From Microbacterium album (GTDB lineage: Bacteria > Actinomycetota > Actinomycetes > Actinomycetales > Microbacteriaceae): a DNA stretch of 64,000 bases. Position numbers and translations under genes: made by a program. Below the pieces are notes generated by a model that did no database searches, was not told the DNA's origin, and saw nothing but the letters and a program-made list of their open reading frames with translations. The DNA lies in NCBI RefSeq assembly GCF_014643695.1, contig NZ_BMJY01000005.1, positions 124,001 to 188,000 on the forward strand, in the 5' to 3' direction. Position 1 is the stretch's first letter. Each line of letters starts with the position of its first letter. This document shows positions 16,904 through 26,551 of this stretch, piece after piece.

Positions 16904-17942
16904 GGAGATTCACCCCGATCCCGATCGCGAAGGACGCCAGCAGCACGACCGCCACGATGCCCGCGAGCGTGCGCGTGGTGAAGGTCGTGCGCATGAGCGC
17001 GAGCATCTTGACGTCGACGAGGGGGCCGACCAGCAGGAACACGACGAGCGATCCGGGCGAGAACGTCGACGCGAAGGAGAGCGCGAAGAAGGAGTCGACG
17101 TTCGAGCAGATCGCGACGGTCATCGCGAGCGCCGTCATCGCGACGATCGACAGCACGGGGTTCGACCCGATCGCGAGCAGCGTGTCCCGCGGGACGACGA
17201 CCTGCACGGCGCCCGCGATGCCCGAGCCGATCACGAGCGCCGGCATGACCGCGCGCAGCTCGACGATGAACTGCGCGAGGCTGCGGCGGCCCCGCGCTCC
17301 GGTGTCCGTCGCGACGATCTCGCACGTGTCGAGGAATCGTCCCGTCAGCAGCGAGGCGGGATCCGGGTGGCGGCTGTAGATCCAGCCGATCAGGTTGGCG
17401 ATGACCCATCCGCCGACGATGCGGACGACGAGGATACCGCTGTCCCAGCCGAATGCCGCGTGGGTCGTGATGATGACGATCGGATTGACGATGGGCGCGG
17501 CGACGAGGAACGTGAGCGCCTCGGCGGGGCTGATCCCGCGCATGATCAGCCCGCGGGCGAAGGGCAGGTTGCCGCACTCGCAGACCGGGATCAGCATCCC
17601 CAGCAGCGACAGCACGGCCCGTCTCGCCCATGCCCGACGAGGCATCCATCGCTCGATCACGCTCGCGGGCAGCCACACCTGGACGCCGATCGACAGGACG
17701 ACGCCGAGCATGACGAAGGGCAGCGACTCGATCAGCACGCTGAGCGCGAGCGTGAGCCCGTCCTGCAGCCGCGAGGGCAGCGCCTGCGGGAAGAGCGCGG
17801 GCGCGAAGACGTCGAGCGCGATCAGCACGACGACGGCCACGACGCCCAGCCCGAGCGCCGCGAGCGCCCGGGTGCGCCCGGGGCCCGCACCCCGGGTCGG
17901 CGGCGCCCCGCGGCGCAGGGTGCTCTCCTGCGTCGTCGTCAT
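16896..17942 (-). CDS. DUF318/ArsP-type permease
   Basis: The 348-residue membrane protein has about ten helices with the family landmarks VCECGNLPFARGLI, FLVAAPIVNPIVIITT and VAICSNVDSFFALSF. The CECG and ICSN cysteines sit in the transport core of DUF318 permeases, which export metal(loid) species or metal complexes. The ATG overlaps the zur stop by four bases (ATGA), so it is translated with the regulator. I infer a zinc-related substrate from context; arsenicals are the alternative. Confidence 0.87.
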   Translation of the reverse strand: MTTTQESTLRRGAPPTRGAGPGRTRALAALGLGVVAVVVLIALDVFAPALFPQALPSRLQDGLTLALSVLIESLPFVMLGVVLSIGVQVWLPASVIERWMPRRAWARRAVLSLLGMLIPVCECGNLPFARGLIMRGISPAEALTFLVAAPIVNPIVIITTHAAFGWDSGILVVRIVGGWVIANLIGWIYSRHPDPASLLTGRFLDTCEIVATDTGARGRRSLAQFIVELRAVMPALVIGSGIAGAVQVVVPRDTLLAIGSNPVLSIVAMTALAMTVAICSNVDSFFALSFASTFSPGSLVVFLLVGPLVDVKMLALMRTTFTTRTLAGIVAVVLLASFAIGIGVNLLA

Positions 17943-18337
17943 GCCCTCGCTGCGGCGCACGAGCGGCACAGACCGAAGATGTCGACGACGTGCTCGGCCT
18001 CGGTGAACCCGTGCTGGGTCGCGGTCTCGCGGGCCCACTGCTCGACGGCCGTCGCCTCGATCTCGACCGCGAGGCCGCACGAGCGGCAGATCAGGTGGTG
18101 GTGGTGTCCCTCCATCGCGCAGGCGCGGTAGAGGGCCTCGCCCTCGGGGCTCTGCAGCGAGTCGGCCTCACCGGACGCGGCGAGACCGGCGAGCGCGCGA
18201 TAGACCGTGGCGAGCCCGATTCCCGTGTTCTCATCGCGCAGCGTCGCGTGCAGCGCCTGCGCGCTGACGAAGCCGCGCGCCTCCGCGAGCGCATCGCGCA
18301 CGCGCTCGCGCTGCCACGTGTTCCGCTGGCCGACCAT
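17939..18337 (-). CDS. zur: Fur family regulator, probably Zur
   Basis: The 132-residue protein has an N-terminal winged helix (TWQRERVRDALAEARGFVSAQALHATLR, GLATVYRALAGLA) and a dimerisation domain with HHHHLICRSCGLAVEI and GLCRSCAAARA, giving two CxxC motifs for the structural zinc. It follows znuB by nine bases and overlaps the permease. Zinc uptake genes around it and two matching operator boxes upstream of znuC and znuA identify it as the zinc sensor rather than an iron or peroxide regulator. It would autoregulate through the znuC promoter. Confidence 0.88.
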   Translation of the reverse strand: MVGQRNTWQRERVRDALAEARGFVSAQALHATLRDENTGIGLATVYRALAGLAASGEADSLQSPEGEALYRACAMEGHHHHLICRSCGLAVEIEATAVEQWARETATQHGFTEAEHVVDIFGLCRSCAAARA

Positions 18338-18347
18338 GGGGACGAGT

Positions 18348-19298
18348 CTATGACGCCGGCCCCGGCGTCGCCTGGGCGCCCCCTGGCCGCCGGGCGACGG
18401 CGAGGCGCTGCGCCCGCTCCCGGCGCGCCGCGATGACGCGGCACACGACGTAGATGAGGAACGAGATCGTGGTGATGTACGGACTGACGGGCAGCGTGCC
18501 GGCGATCGCGAGCAGGATGCCGCCCACGGCCGACACGAACCCGAACAGCGCCGCCAGCAGCGGCACCGCGAGCGGCCCGTGGCTGACGCGCATCGCGGCG
18601 GCCGCGGGGGTGACGAGCAGCGCCATGACGAGCAGCGCGCCGATGATGTGCACGGCGACGGCCACGATCAACCCGAGCAGCAGCATGAACACGAGGCTGA
18701 CGGTCCGTGTGGGCACGCCCCGGGCGGCCGCGGACTGCGCGTCGAGCGAGTCGAAGCGCAGCGGGTTCCACACGATCAGCAGGCCGACCAGCACCACCAG
18801 GGAGATGCCGATGAGCCACCCGAGGTTCGGCGTCGACACCGACACGATCTGCCCCGTCAGCAGGCTGAAGCGGTTCGCGCTGCGCCCCTCGTAGAGCGAG
18901 AGGAACAGGATCCCGAGGCCGAGTCCGAACGGCATGAGCACGCCCACGATCGAGTTGCGGTCGCGGGCGCGCGTCCCGAGCACGCCGATGATCGCCGCCG
19001 CGGCGACCGCGCCCGCAAGCGAGCCGGCCACGACGCTGCCGCCGAACAGCAGCGCGGCGGCGGCGCCGGCGAAGGACAGCTCGCTCACGCCGTGCACCGC
19101 GAAGGCCATGTCGCGCTGCATGACGAACACGCCGATGAGGCCGCCGACGATGCCGAGCACGGCTGCCGCGATCACGGAGTTGGCCACGAGCTGCAGCAGC
19201 GCGCCGTAGTTCTCGAACGACAGTACGTCGCTCCACTGCAGCGACAGCACGCGCGCGACGGGGGCCGCGAGAGCGGGCGCGAGGACGGCCTGGCTCAT
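18348..19298 (-). CDS. znuB: zinc ABC transporter permease ZnuB
   Basis: The 316-residue membrane protein belongs to the ABC-3 permease family: about eight or nine helices, HGVSELSFAGAAAALLFGG, GTRARDRNSIVGVLMPFGLGLGILF and MALLVTPAAAAM near the end. It forms the channel moved by ZnuC. The start overlaps the znuC stop by four bases; alternative long frames through both genes are shadows. Confidence 0.93.
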   Translation of the reverse strand: MSQAVLAPALAAPVARVLSLQWSDVLSFENYGALLQLVANSVIAAAVLGIVGGLIGVFVMQRDMAFAVHGVSELSFAGAAAALLFGGSVVAGSLAGAVAAAAIIGVLGTRARDRNSIVGVLMPFGLGLGILFLSLYEGRSANRFSLLTGQIVSVSTPNLGWLIGISLVVLVGLLIVWNPLRFDSLDAQSAAARGVPTRTVSLVFMLLLGLIVAVAVHIIGALLVMALLVTPAAAAMRVSHGPLAVPLLAALFGFVSAVGGILLAIAGTLPVSPYITTISFLIYVVCRVIAARRERAQRLAVARRPGGAQATPGPAS

Positions 19299-20134
19299 AG
19301 GATCGCCTCCCCCGCGCCGGGAGCATCGTGGTCGTGGTGGTGGTGCGGCTCGGCGTCCGGGATGCCGACGACGACGAGCCGGTCCCCCGCGTGGAGCACG
19401 TGGACGGGCGTGCCGTAGAGGTCCGTGAGCACGTCCGAGCGCAGCACCTCCGCGGGCGTCCCGAGCGTGAAGCGGCCGCCCGCGATGTAGAGGACGCGGT
19501 CGACGCGATCCAGGATCGGATTGACGTCGTGGGTCACGAACAGGACGGCGGCGTCGCGCTCGCGTCGCTCGCGATCGATGATGGACGTCACGGCCTGCTG
19601 GTTGGCCAGGTCGAGGCTCGACAGCGGCTCGTCGCACAGCAGCAGCGCGGGGGCGTCCGCGAGGGCCTGCGCCACGCGGAGCCGCTGCTGCTCGCCGCCG
19701 CTGAGCAGGCCGACCGGGCGCTCGGCGTAGGACGTCGCTCCGACACCCGCCAGCAGCGCGTCGACGCGCTCGCGGTCGCCGCGGCGCGGGATCGGCGGCC
19801 CGAAGCGGGGCCCCTGGATGCCGAGGGCGACGAGATCCCGCGCACGCAGGCTCGTCCCGGCCGGCAGCGGCCTCTGCTGCGGGATGTACCCGATGCGGCG
19901 GTCGCCCCGGCGCGCCGGCGCCCCGCCCACCCGGATGGTGCCCGCGCTGAGCTCCTGGAGGCCCAGGATCGCGCGCAGCAGCGTCGTCTTCCCCGAGCCG
20001 CTCGGGCCCAGCACCGCGACGAACTCGCCGGGTCGGACCTGCAGATCGAGGCCGGACCACAGCTCGCGCCCCCGCAGACGCAGCGCGGCCCCCGAGACCT
20101 CGAGCACCGGGTGCTCGGGCGCGCGCGAAGACAT
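19295..20134 (-). CDS. znuC: zinc ABC transporter ATP-binding protein ZnuC
   Basis: The 279-residue ATPase has Walker A GPSGSGKTT, Q-loop, signature LLSGGEQQRLRVAQAL, Walker B ALLLCDEPLSSLD and switch His in FVTHDVN. The extra C-terminal tail carries HHHHDHD, an additional zinc-binding segment. It heads the znuC-znuB-zur operon and is probably leaderless: TAGGCT lies 7 bases upstream of the ATG. Confidence 0.95.
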   Translation of the reverse strand: MSSRAPEHPVLEVSGAALRLRGRELWSGLDLQVRPGEFVAVLGPSGSGKTTLLRAILGLQELSAGTIRVGGAPARRGDRRIGYIPQQRPLPAGTSLRARDLVALGIQGPRFGPPIPRRGDRERVDALLAGVGATSYAERPVGLLSGGEQQRLRVAQALADAPALLLCDEPLSSLDLANQQAVTSIIDRERRERDAAVLFVTHDVNPILDRVDRVLYIAGGRFTLGTPAEVLRSDVLTDLYGTPVHVLHAGDRLVVVGIPDAEPHHHHDHDAPGAGEAIL

Positions 20135-20141
20135 GCCGACC

Positions 20142-20169
20142 AGCCTAGCTCCAGTGATAATCGTTCTCT
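20142..20169 (-). promoter_or_regulatory. znuC promoter with Zur-type box
   Basis: On + strand coordinates TGATAATCGTTCTCT occupies 20155-20169 and the minus-strand -10 TAGGCT is the complement of 20142-20147, seven bases away. The box lies between -10 and -35, where a repressor would block polymerase. It matches the znuA box at 13 of 15 or more positions. Confidence 0.75.
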
Positions 20170-20197
20170 CTCCCGGCGCGAGCGCGCCGGTACGGCC

Positions 20198-21367
20198 TCA
20201 GCCCTGGAGCGCGGCCTCGAGCGCGTCGATGTTCGCGCTCATCCACTCCACGTACGTCTCGTCTCCGGTGAGCACCTCGCTCAGTTCGACGACCGGCACG
20301 CCGGCGGACTCGGCGGTCTCGATCACGCGATCGGTCTCGGCACCGCCGGTCTGCGCGTTGGCGAGCACCACCGCGACCTCTCCGCTCTCGATGACCCGGA
20401 TCGCGGCGAGCAGCGTGGCGGGGGCGACGTCCTGCCCCTCCTCGACCGCCTCCGCGAACCCGTCGGGCGTGACGTCGACGAGACCCGCCGACGCGGCCAG
20501 GTAGCCGCCGATCGGCTCGGTGAGGAAGACGCCGCGACCCTCGTACGCCACGGCGATCTCGTCCAGGCGCGCCTCCAGCCCCTCCAGCTCGCCGATCAGG
20601 GCGTCCCGGTTCGCGGCGAGCGTGTCGGGGTCGACCGCCCCGGGCAGCTCGCGCTCGATCTCCTCGGCGAGCGCCTCGACCAGGTGGATCATCGTGTGGG
20701 CGTCATACCAGACGTGCTCGTTGAAGCCGTCGATGTGGTTGTGCCCCTCGTGCCCGTCCTCGCCGTGGCCGTGACCGTCGTCCGCGTGTCCGTGGTCGTC
20801 CTCCGCGTGCTCGTGGTCGTCCTCCGCGTGCTCGTGCTCGCCTTCGGCGTGCTCGTGCTCGCCCTCGGCGTGATCGTGCTCGTGCTCGTGGTCGTGCTCG
20901 TCCTCCGCGTGGGCGTGCTCGTCGGCGGCGGGCGTCTCCTCGGCCGGCGCCTCCTCGGCGTGGTCGTCCTCGGCGTGACCGTGGTCGTGGCCACCCTCGC
21001 CCGGGTAGTCGTGCGAGAACTCGATCGCCGTGACGACCGGACGGTCGTCACCCTCTCCGATGAGGGCCTCCATGAAGGGGTCGTACCCTCCGCCGTTGAC
21101 GATCACGAGGTCGGCCTCCTGCACGGTGAGGCGGTCGCGCGCGGTGGCCTCGTACGAGTGGGGGTCCTGCGTGGCCGTGTCGATGATCGGCGTCACCTCG
21201 ACGGCGTCTCCCACGAGCGCCTGCGCGAGCGACGCGTACACGTTCGTGGACGCGACGATCACCGGGACCGGCGCGGCCTCCTCCTCCGATGCGGCACCGG
21301 CGCAGCCTGCCAGGATGACGGCGGGGACGACGAGGACGGAGGCCGAGAGGACGCGACGTGACACCAT
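20198..21367 (-). CDS. znuA: zinc ABC transporter substrate-binding lipoprotein ZnuA
   Basis: The 389-residue cluster A-I binding protein has a signal peptide ending LAGC (Cys22) and the family's metal ligands (DPHSYEAT; NEHVWYDAHTM; the conserved GGYLA region). Between the first and second ligand regions sits a very long His/Asp/Glu-rich loop, about residues 127-213, made of repeats such as EHEHAEG and DDHEHAED. Such loops capture zinc and pass it to the binding site; this one is unusually long. The gene is monocistronic with its own Zur-type box. Confidence 0.95.
   Translation of the reverse strand: MVSRRVLSASVLVVPAVILAGCAGAASEEEAAPVPVIVASTNVYASLAQALVGDAVEVTPIIDTATQDPHSYEATARDRLTVQEADLVIVNGGGYDPFMEALIGEGDDRPVVTAIEFSHDYPGEGGHDHGHAEDDHAEEAPAEETPAADEHAHAEDEHDHEHEHDHAEGEHEHAEGEHEHAEDDHEHAEDDHGHADDGHGHGEDGHEGHNHIDGFNEHVWYDAHTMIHLVEALAEEIERELPGAVDPDTLAANRDALIGELEGLEARLDEIAVAYEGRGVFLTEPIGGYLAASAGLVDVTPDGFAEAVEEGQDVAPATLLAAIRVIESGEVAVVLANAQTGGAETDRVIETAESAGVPVVELSEVLTGDETYVEWMSANIDALEAALQG
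20755..20930. repeat. in-frame tandem repeats encoding the ZnuA His-rich loop
   Basis: Imperfect 21-bp units of the form GTGCTCGTGGTCGTCCTCCGC follow one another on the + strand, encoding seven-residue blocks rich in His, Glu and Asp on the minus strand. All changes keep frame, so the loop can grow or shrink by slippage. Confidence 0.75.
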
Positions 21368-21374
21368 GGGCGCC

Positions 21375-21402
21375 AGCGTAACGCAAATGAGAATCGTTCT
21401 CT
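21375..21402 (-). promoter_or_regulatory. znuA promoter with Zur-type box
   Basis: TGAGAATCGTTCTCT lies at 21388-21402, seven bases from a -10 TACGCT (complement of 21375-21380), which itself is 7 bases before the znuA start. The core GAGAA-TCG-TTCTC is a near-perfect dyad. Geometry is identical to the znuC promoter. Confidence 0.78.
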
Positions 21403-21439
21403 AACCGCTCCCGCTGGACGGGAGCGTGTGCGATCCGTG

Positions 21440-22777
21440 TCAGTCGAGCAGCAGCGCCGGCTCCTCCAGCACCGCGGCCACGTCCGCGAGGAAGCGGCTG
21501 ATGCCGTCGCCGTCGACCACGCGGTGGTCGAACGAGCCCGAGACCGTCGTGACCCAGCGGGGGCGCACCTCGCCGTCCACGACCCACGGCTTCTGCCGGA
21601 TGGCCCCCATCGCGACGATCGCCGACTCGCCGGGGTTGATGATCGGCGTGCCGGCGTCCATCCCGAACACGCCGATGTTCGTGATCGTGATCGTGCCGCC
21701 CTGCTGGTCCGCCGGCGTGGTCTTCCCCTCGCGGGCCGTGATGGTGAGCCGCTCGAGCGCCGCGGCGAGGTCGCGCATGCTGAGGTCCTGCGCGTCCTTG
21801 ATGTTGGGCACCAGCAGGCCCCGCGGCGTCGCCGCGGCGATCCCGAGATTGACGTAGTGCCGCACGTGGATCTTCGCGCCGTCCTCGTCGTCGACCCACG
21901 CGGAGTTGATCATGGGGGTGCGACGCACCGCCCAGATGACCGCGCGCGCGACGATCAGCAGCGGCGAGACCTTGACGTCGGCGAAGTCGGGCGATGCCTT
22001 GAGGCGCTTGACGTACTCCATCGTGCGCGTGGCGTCCACGTCGGTCCATACGGACACGTGCGGGGCCGTGTAGGCCGACTTCACCATGCCGGTCGCCGTC
22101 GCCTTGCGCACGCCCTTGACGGGGATGGACTCGACCCGCGCGGCGGCGGACGCCACCGGCGCGGCCGCCGCGGCCGGCTCCGTCGGCTCGGCGGCGACGG
22201 GGATCGTCTCATCGCGCACGGAGGGCCACTCGGGAGTCGAGATGTTGCGGAACACGCTGGCCTGCTCGGCGTGCTTGACGACGTCCTCCCGGGTCACCTC
22301 ACCCGCGGGGCCCGAGGGCCGCACGTCGGCGAGCTCGACGCCCAGGTCACGCGCCAGCTTGCGGATCGGCGGCTTGGCGATCACCCCGACCGACGACGCG
22401 ACGGGCTTCTCGGGCGGCTTCCGGCGGCGCGTCTTGGCCTCGCCGCCCGTGCCGTATCCCACCAGCACGGACCCGCCGCCCTCCGGCTTCCGCTCCTGAC
22501 CCGGTCCCGTCGGCTCGTCGACGTCCGCGTCCGCGGCGCCGTCGGCCTCGACGACCGTGATGATCGGCGCGCCGACGTCCACGGTCTCGCCCTCGGCGAC
22601 CAGGAGCTCACCGACCGTGCCCGCGAAGGGGGACGGCAGCTCCACGAGCGACTTGGCAGTCTCGATCTCGGCGATCACGTCGTCGACCGCGACGGTGTCG
22701 CCCGGCGCGACGTGCCAGGACACGATCTCGGCCTCGGTGAGTCCTTCGCCGACGTCGGGGAGATGGAAGGTCTGCAT
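21440..22777 (-). CDS. 2-oxoacid dehydrogenase E2 (dihydrolipoamide acyltransferase)
   Basis: The 445-residue protein has an N-terminal lipoyl domain ([16 protein letters not shown], lipoyl Lys at about 43), a peripheral-subunit-binding domain ([20 protein letters not shown] region) and the C-terminal catalytic domain with [13 protein letters not shown] (His-Asp catalytic motif). It transfers acyl groups to CoA in the branched-chain or pyruvate-type complex. ATG 22777 follows the E1 beta stop by 40 bases. No E3 gene is in the window. Confidence 0.93.
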   Translation of the reverse strand: MQTFHLPDVGEGLTEAEIVSWHVAPGDTVAVDDVIAEIETAKSLVELPSPFAGTVGELLVAEGETVDVGAPIITVVEADGAADADVDEPTGPGQERKPEGGGSVLVGYGTGGEAKTRRRKPPEKPVASSVGVIAKPPIRKLARDLGVELADVRPSGPAGEVTREDVVKHAEQASVFRNISTPEWPSVRDETIPVAAEPTEPAAAAAPVASAAARVESIPVKGVRKATATGMVKSAYTAPHVSVWTDVDATRTMEYVKRLKASPDFADVKVSPLLIVARAVIWAVRRTPMINSAWVDDEDGAKIHVRHYVNLGIAAATPRGLLVPNIKDAQDLSMRDLAAALERLTITAREGKTTPADQQGGTITITNIGVFGMDAGTPIINPGESAIVAMGAIRQKPWVVDGEVRPRWVTTVSGSFDHRVVDGDGISRFLADVAAVLEEPALLLD

Positions 22778-22817
22778 CGAACGGATCCTCTGCGTCAGGG
22801 GGCGATGGTATCGCGGG

Positions 22818-23807
22818 TCAGTAGGCGAGCGCCCGGTCCACGGCCTCGAGCACGCGGTCGGGGTCGGGCAGGTAGACGCCCTCGAGCTTGGCGGGCGGGA
22901 AGGGCACGTCGAAGCCGGACACGCGCAGCACGGGGGCCTCGAGCGAGTAGAAAGCGCGCTCGGCGACGGTGGCGGCGATCTCGCTGCCGATGCTCGCATT
23001 CCCCGGCGCCTCCTGCGCCACGACGAGGCGACCGGTCGAGCGCACGGAGTCGAGGATGGGACCGTAGTCGATCGGCGAGAGCGAGCGCAGGTCGACGACC
23101 TCGCAGCTGGTCCCCTCGGCCTCCGCGAGCGCGGCCGCCTGCAGCAGCGTGGTCACCATGGCGCCGTGACCGACGAGGGTCACATCCGTGCCGCGACGGA
23201 CGACGCGGCTGGCGTGCAGGGGCAGCGCGCGCCCCGAGGTGTCGACCTCGCCCTTCTGCCAGTACTTCGCCTTGGGCTCGAGGAAGACGACGGGGTCCGC
23301 CGACGAGATCGCGTCCTGGATCATCCAGTAGGCGTCGTTGGGCGTGGAGGGACTCACCACGCGCAGACCCGGCGTGTGCGCGAAGTACGCCTCCGGGCTC
23401 TCCTGGTGGTGCTCGACGGCGCCGATGTGGCCGCCGTAGGGGATGCGGATCACGATCGGCATCGACACGGCGCCCTCGTGCCGCGAGGTGATCTTCGCCA
23501 GCTGGGTCGTGATCTGGTCGAAGGCGGGGAACACGAAGCCGTCGAACTGGATCTCGATCACGGGACGGAAGCCCCGCATCGCGAGCCCGATCGCCGTGCC
23601 CACGATCCCCGACTCCGCCAGGGGCGTGTCGAGCACGCGGCGCTCGCCGAACTCCGCCTGCAGCCCCTCCGTCACGCGGAAGACGCCGCCCAGGCGTCCG
23701 ATGTCCTCGCCCATGAGCAGCACGCGGTCGCTGCCCGCCAGGGCAGCGCGCAACCCCGCGTTCAGGGCCCTGCTGAGGGTCATGGTCTCCATGCCGGATC
23801 CGCCCAT
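22818..23807 (-). CDS. 2-oxoacid dehydrogenase E1 component, beta subunit
   Basis: The 329-residue transketolase-like subunit carries [41 protein letters not shown], the [15 protein letters not shown] motif and [22 protein letters not shown], typical of branched-chain oxoacid dehydrogenase E1 beta. It forms the alpha2-beta2 decarboxylase with the gene upstream, from which it is separated by two bases. Confidence 0.94.
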   Translation of the reverse strand: MGGSGMETMTLSRALNAGLRAALAGSDRVLLMGEDIGRLGGVFRVTEGLQAEFGERRVLDTPLAESGIVGTAIGLAMRGFRPVIEIQFDGFVFPAFDQITTQLAKITSRHEGAVSMPIVIRIPYGGHIGAVEHHQESPEAYFAHTPGLRVVSPSTPNDAYWMIQDAISSADPVVFLEPKAKYWQKGEVDTSGRALPLHASRVVRRGTDVTLVGHGAMVTTLLQAAALAEAEGTSCEVVDLRSLSPIDYGPILDSVRSTGRLVVAQEAPGNASIGSEIAATVAERAFYSLEAPVLRVSGFDVPFPPAKLEGVYLPDPDRVLEAVDRALAY

Positions 23808-23809
23808 GC

Positions 23810-24973
23810 TCACTGGCCCTCCTCGAACGACGCCTCGTACTCCGCGAGCCACCGGCGCTGCTCCTCCATGAGGGGGTGCGGCTCGGAGTACACGTGCGCG
23901 AACATGCTGTCGGGCGCGGGTTCGGGAAGCTGCGTGGTACGCGCGCGGGCGTCGGCCGCGACGTCCGCGGCCTCCTCGTCGACGTCCGCGAAGAACGCCT
24001 CGGACGCGCCGCGGCCCTCGAGGTACGCGCGCATGCGGGCGATCGGATCGCGCGCCTCCCACGCACGCTCCTCGTCGCTCGTGCGGTACTTGGTCGGGTC
24101 GTCGCTCGTGGTGTGCGCTCCCATCCGGTACGTCACGGCCTCGATCGCGCGCGGCCCCTCGCCCGCGCGGGCCTCGTCGAGCGCCACGCGCGAGACCGCG
24201 TAGCTCGCCAGCACGTCGTTGCCGTCGACGCGGATGCTCTCCATCCCGTAGCCGGCGGCGCGCTCCGCCAGCGGCACGGGGGACTGCGTCGAGACCGGCA
24301 CGGAGATCGCCCAGTGGTTGTTCTGCAGGAAGAACACCTGCGGCGTCCGGTAGCTCGCCGCGAACACCATCGCCTCGTGCACATCGCCCTGGCTCGACGC
24401 CCCGTCGCCGTAGTACACGATCACCGCCTGGTCGCGCGCCGGATCGCCGGTCGCGTGCCCGCCGTCGAACGCGATCCCCATCGCGTACCCCGTCGCGTGC
24501 AGCGTCTGCGATCCGAGCACGAGCGTGTAGAGGTGCGTGTTGCCGTTCTTCGGATCGGTCGGGTCCCAACCGCCGTGGCTCACGCCGCGCATCAGCTTGA
24601 CGATGTCGACCGGGTCGACGCCACGGATGCGGCACACGACGTGCTCGCGGTACGAGGGGAACACGTGGTCCTGCGGGCGGGCGGCGCGCGCCGAGCCCAC
24701 CTGCGCGGCCTCCTGGCCCTGCGAAGGCGGCCACAGGGCGAGCTGTCCCTGCCGCTGCAGCAGGGTGGCCTGGCGATCGAAGGAGCGGATCACCGCCATG
24801 TCGCGGTAGAACTGCTCGAGCTCCCCGTCACCGAGCGCGTCGACCAGGGGCAGGTAGCGCTCCGCGCTCTCCGACGGCGCGATGGCGCCGTCGGGTGCGA
24901 GGATGCGGACGGTGGGGTCGCTCCCCGAGCCTGCGGGGAAAGTGCCTGTCTGCCGGGCGTCTGCCGAAGTCAC
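23810..24973 (-). CDS. 2-oxoacid dehydrogenase E1 component, alpha subunit
   Basis: The 387-residue thiamine-diphosphate subunit shows the [20 protein letters not shown] cofactor motif ending in QNN, the RxxH region and a phosphorylation-loop equivalent ([16 protein letters not shown]), closest to branched-chain oxoacid dehydrogenases. Its GTG start overlaps the aminotransferase stop as GTGA. It decarboxylates branched-chain 2-oxoacids; pyruvate is the alternative substrate. Confidence 0.93.
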   Translation of the reverse strand: MTSADARQTGTFPAGSGSDPTVRILAPDGAIAPSESAERYLPLVDALGDGELEQFYRDMAVIRSFDRQATLLQRQGQLALWPPSQGQEAAQVGSARAARPQDHVFPSYREHVVCRIRGVDPVDIVKLMRGVSHGGWDPTDPKNGNTHLYTLVLGSQTLHATGYAMGIAFDGGHATGDPARDQAVIVYYGDGASSQGDVHEAMVFAASYRTPQVFFLQNNHWAISVPVSTQSPVPLAERAAGYGMESIRVDGNDVLASYAVSRVALDEARAGEGPRAIEAVTYRMGAHTTSDDPTKYRTSDEERAWEARDPIARMRAYLEGRGASEAFFADVDEEAADVAADARARTTQLPEPAPDSMFAHVYSEPHPLMEEQRRWLAEYEASFEEGQ

Positions 24974-26085
24974 CGTTCCACGCTATCCGGGGCCCCCGCG
25001 ACCGCCGGTGAAAGACTCGGGACAACGGATCGGGCGATCCCTAGGACCTTCTCCACAGACTCATGCTCCCCGATCGATATACGCAGGCCGTCGGGGAACG
25101 CGCGCACCACGATCCCGGCGTCGTCGAACGCCCTCGCCACCCCCTCCAAGTCGTGTGTCGGCAGCCACACGAAGTTGCCCTGCGCCTCGGGCACGTCCCA
25201 GCCGATCTCTCGCAGGGCCGCGGCGAGCGCGTCGCGGCGCGCGATGATCTCCTCGACCCGCGCGCGCAGCTCGGCCTCGTGCGCGAGGCTCGCGAGCGCG
25301 GCCACCTCCGCGGTTGCCGTGACCGACAGCGGGATCGCCGTGCTGCGGGCCGCGTCGAGCACGCGCGGGTGGCCGATGGCGTAGCCCACCCGCAGGCCGG
25401 CCAGTCCGTAAGCCTTCGAGAACGTGCGCAGCACGACCACGTTGGGGTGCGCCTCGAACACGCGCGCGGCCAGCCCGTCGACCGCGTCCGGATCCGTGAC
25501 GAACTCGGCGTACGCCTCGTCGAGCAGGATCAGCACGTCGGCGGGCACCCGGGCGACGAACGCCTCGAACTCGGCGGCCGTGACGATCGGGCCGGTGGGG
25601 TTGTTGGGAGAGCAGACGAGGATGCACCGCGTGCGGTCGGTGACGGCCGCGGCCATCGCGTCCAGATCGTGGCCGGAGTCGGGCCGCAACGGCACCTGCA
25701 CGCTCGTCGCGCCGGCGACCAGCACGAGCCCCGGGTACGCCTCGAACGAGCGCCACGCGTACAGCACCTCGTCCCCGGGTCCGGCGACCGCCTGGATGAA
25801 CTGCGCCAGCAGCGCCACGCTGCCGGCACCGACGTGCACGCCCTCGGGCTCCACCCCGTAGCGCTCGCCCAGGGCCGCGCGCAGCCGCGATGCGGTCGCG
25901 TCGGGGTAGCGATTGAACGTCGCCGCGCGGTGGACCGCCTCGATCACACCGGGGAGAGGTTCGAACGGGTTCTCGTTGCTCGACAGCTTGAACCCCGCGT
26001 CGTCGGCCTGCCGCCCCTGGCGATAGGGCGGGAGCGCCGCGATCTCGGGGCGGACGCGCGGCAGGACCGGCTCGTTCGAGGTCAT
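24970..26085 (-). CDS. hisC: histidinol-phosphate aminotransferase-like (fold type I) aminotransferase
   Basis: The 371-residue PLP enzyme has [16 protein letters not shown] near the N-terminus, [18 protein letters not shown]-type LLDEAYAEF and the lysine loop [19 protein letters not shown]. Sequence places it in the HisC group. It opens the bkd operon with GTGA coupling, away from other his genes, so transaminating branched-chain or aromatic amino acids to feed the dehydrogenase is a reasonable inference. ATG 26085 has TAGACT 7 bases upstream (complement of 26093-26098) and is likely leaderless. Confidence 0.88.
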   Translation of the reverse strand: MTSNEPVLPRVRPEIAALPPYRQGRQADDAGFKLSSNENPFEPLPGVIEAVHRAATFNRYPDATASRLRAALGERYGVEPEGVHVGAGSVALLAQFIQAVAGPGDEVLYAWRSFEAYPGLVLVAGATSVQVPLRPDSGHDLDAMAAAVTDRTRCILVCSPNNPTGPIVTAAEFEAFVARVPADVLILLDEAYAEFVTDPDAVDGLAARVFEAHPNVVVLRTFSKAYGLAGLRVGYAIGHPRVLDAARSTAIPLSVTATAEVAALASLAHEAELRARVEEIIARRDALAAALREIGWDVPEAQGNFVWLPTHDLEGVARAFDDAGIVVRAFPDGLRISIGEHESVEKVLGIARSVVPSLSPAVAGAPDSVER

Positions 26086-26122
26086 GCGGGTCAGTCTATT
26101 TGCGGGGTGGGAGACTGGGTGC

Positions 26123-26518
26123 ATGCGCTTCCTCGTCCGAGTCGTCGTGAACGCGTTCGCCATCTGGATCGTGACGCTCATCCCGGTGCTGCAGGTCGAC
26201 GTCACGCCGTTCGCGCCCGGCGGCGACCTGCAGCTCGTGCTCACGCTGCTGGCCGTGGCGGCGATCTTCGCGGTCGTCAACACCGTGATCGGCACGGTCA
26301 TCAAGATCGTCGCGTTCCCGCTCTACATCCTGACGCTCGGCCTGATCTCGCTCCTGATCAACGGTTTCCTGCTGTGGCTGACCGCGGCGATCACGAGCGG
26401 ATGGAGCTGGGGCCTGGACGTGCACCACTTCTGGTGGGGCGTCGTGGCGGCGCTGCTGATCGGCCTCATCAACGGGGTCTTCGGCATGATCCTGCGCCCG
26501 CAGAAGAAGAAGCGCTGA
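26123..26518 (+). CDS. phage holin family (DUF374-like, Mycobact_4TM-like) membrane protein
   Basis: The 131-residue protein has four hydrophobic segments (about 5-24, 34-58, 62-85, 100-122) and ends with a basic PQKKKR. The pattern [36 protein letters not shown] is that of the widely conserved phage-holin-family/YvlD-type membrane proteins. It is chromosomal and not associated with phage genes. Function unknown. It converges on the ABC permease gene. Confidence 0.85.
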   Translation: MRFLVRVVVNAFAIWIVTLIPVLQVDVTPFAPGGDLQLVLTLLAVAAIFAVVNTVIGTVIKIVAFPLYILTLGLISLLINGFLLWLTAAITSGWSWGLDVHHFWWGVVAALLIGLINGVFGMILRPQKKKR

Positions 26519-26551
26519 CCGCCGGACGCACGGGGCCCGGTGCGGGCCGGG

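Noticed and set aside
18348..20060. A single 570-codon minus-strand frame through znuB and part of znuC
   Set aside because: The znuC part is out of its true frame; the ATGA junction at 19295-19298 shows two genes.
19328..21361. A 677-codon + strand frame rich in Val, Leu and Arg
   Set aside because: It is the antisense shadow of znuC and znuA, including the complement of the His-rich repeat.
26123..26518. Prophage remnant because of a holin-family protein
   Set aside because: The family is common on chromosomes and no phage structural, integrase or lysin gene is nearby.
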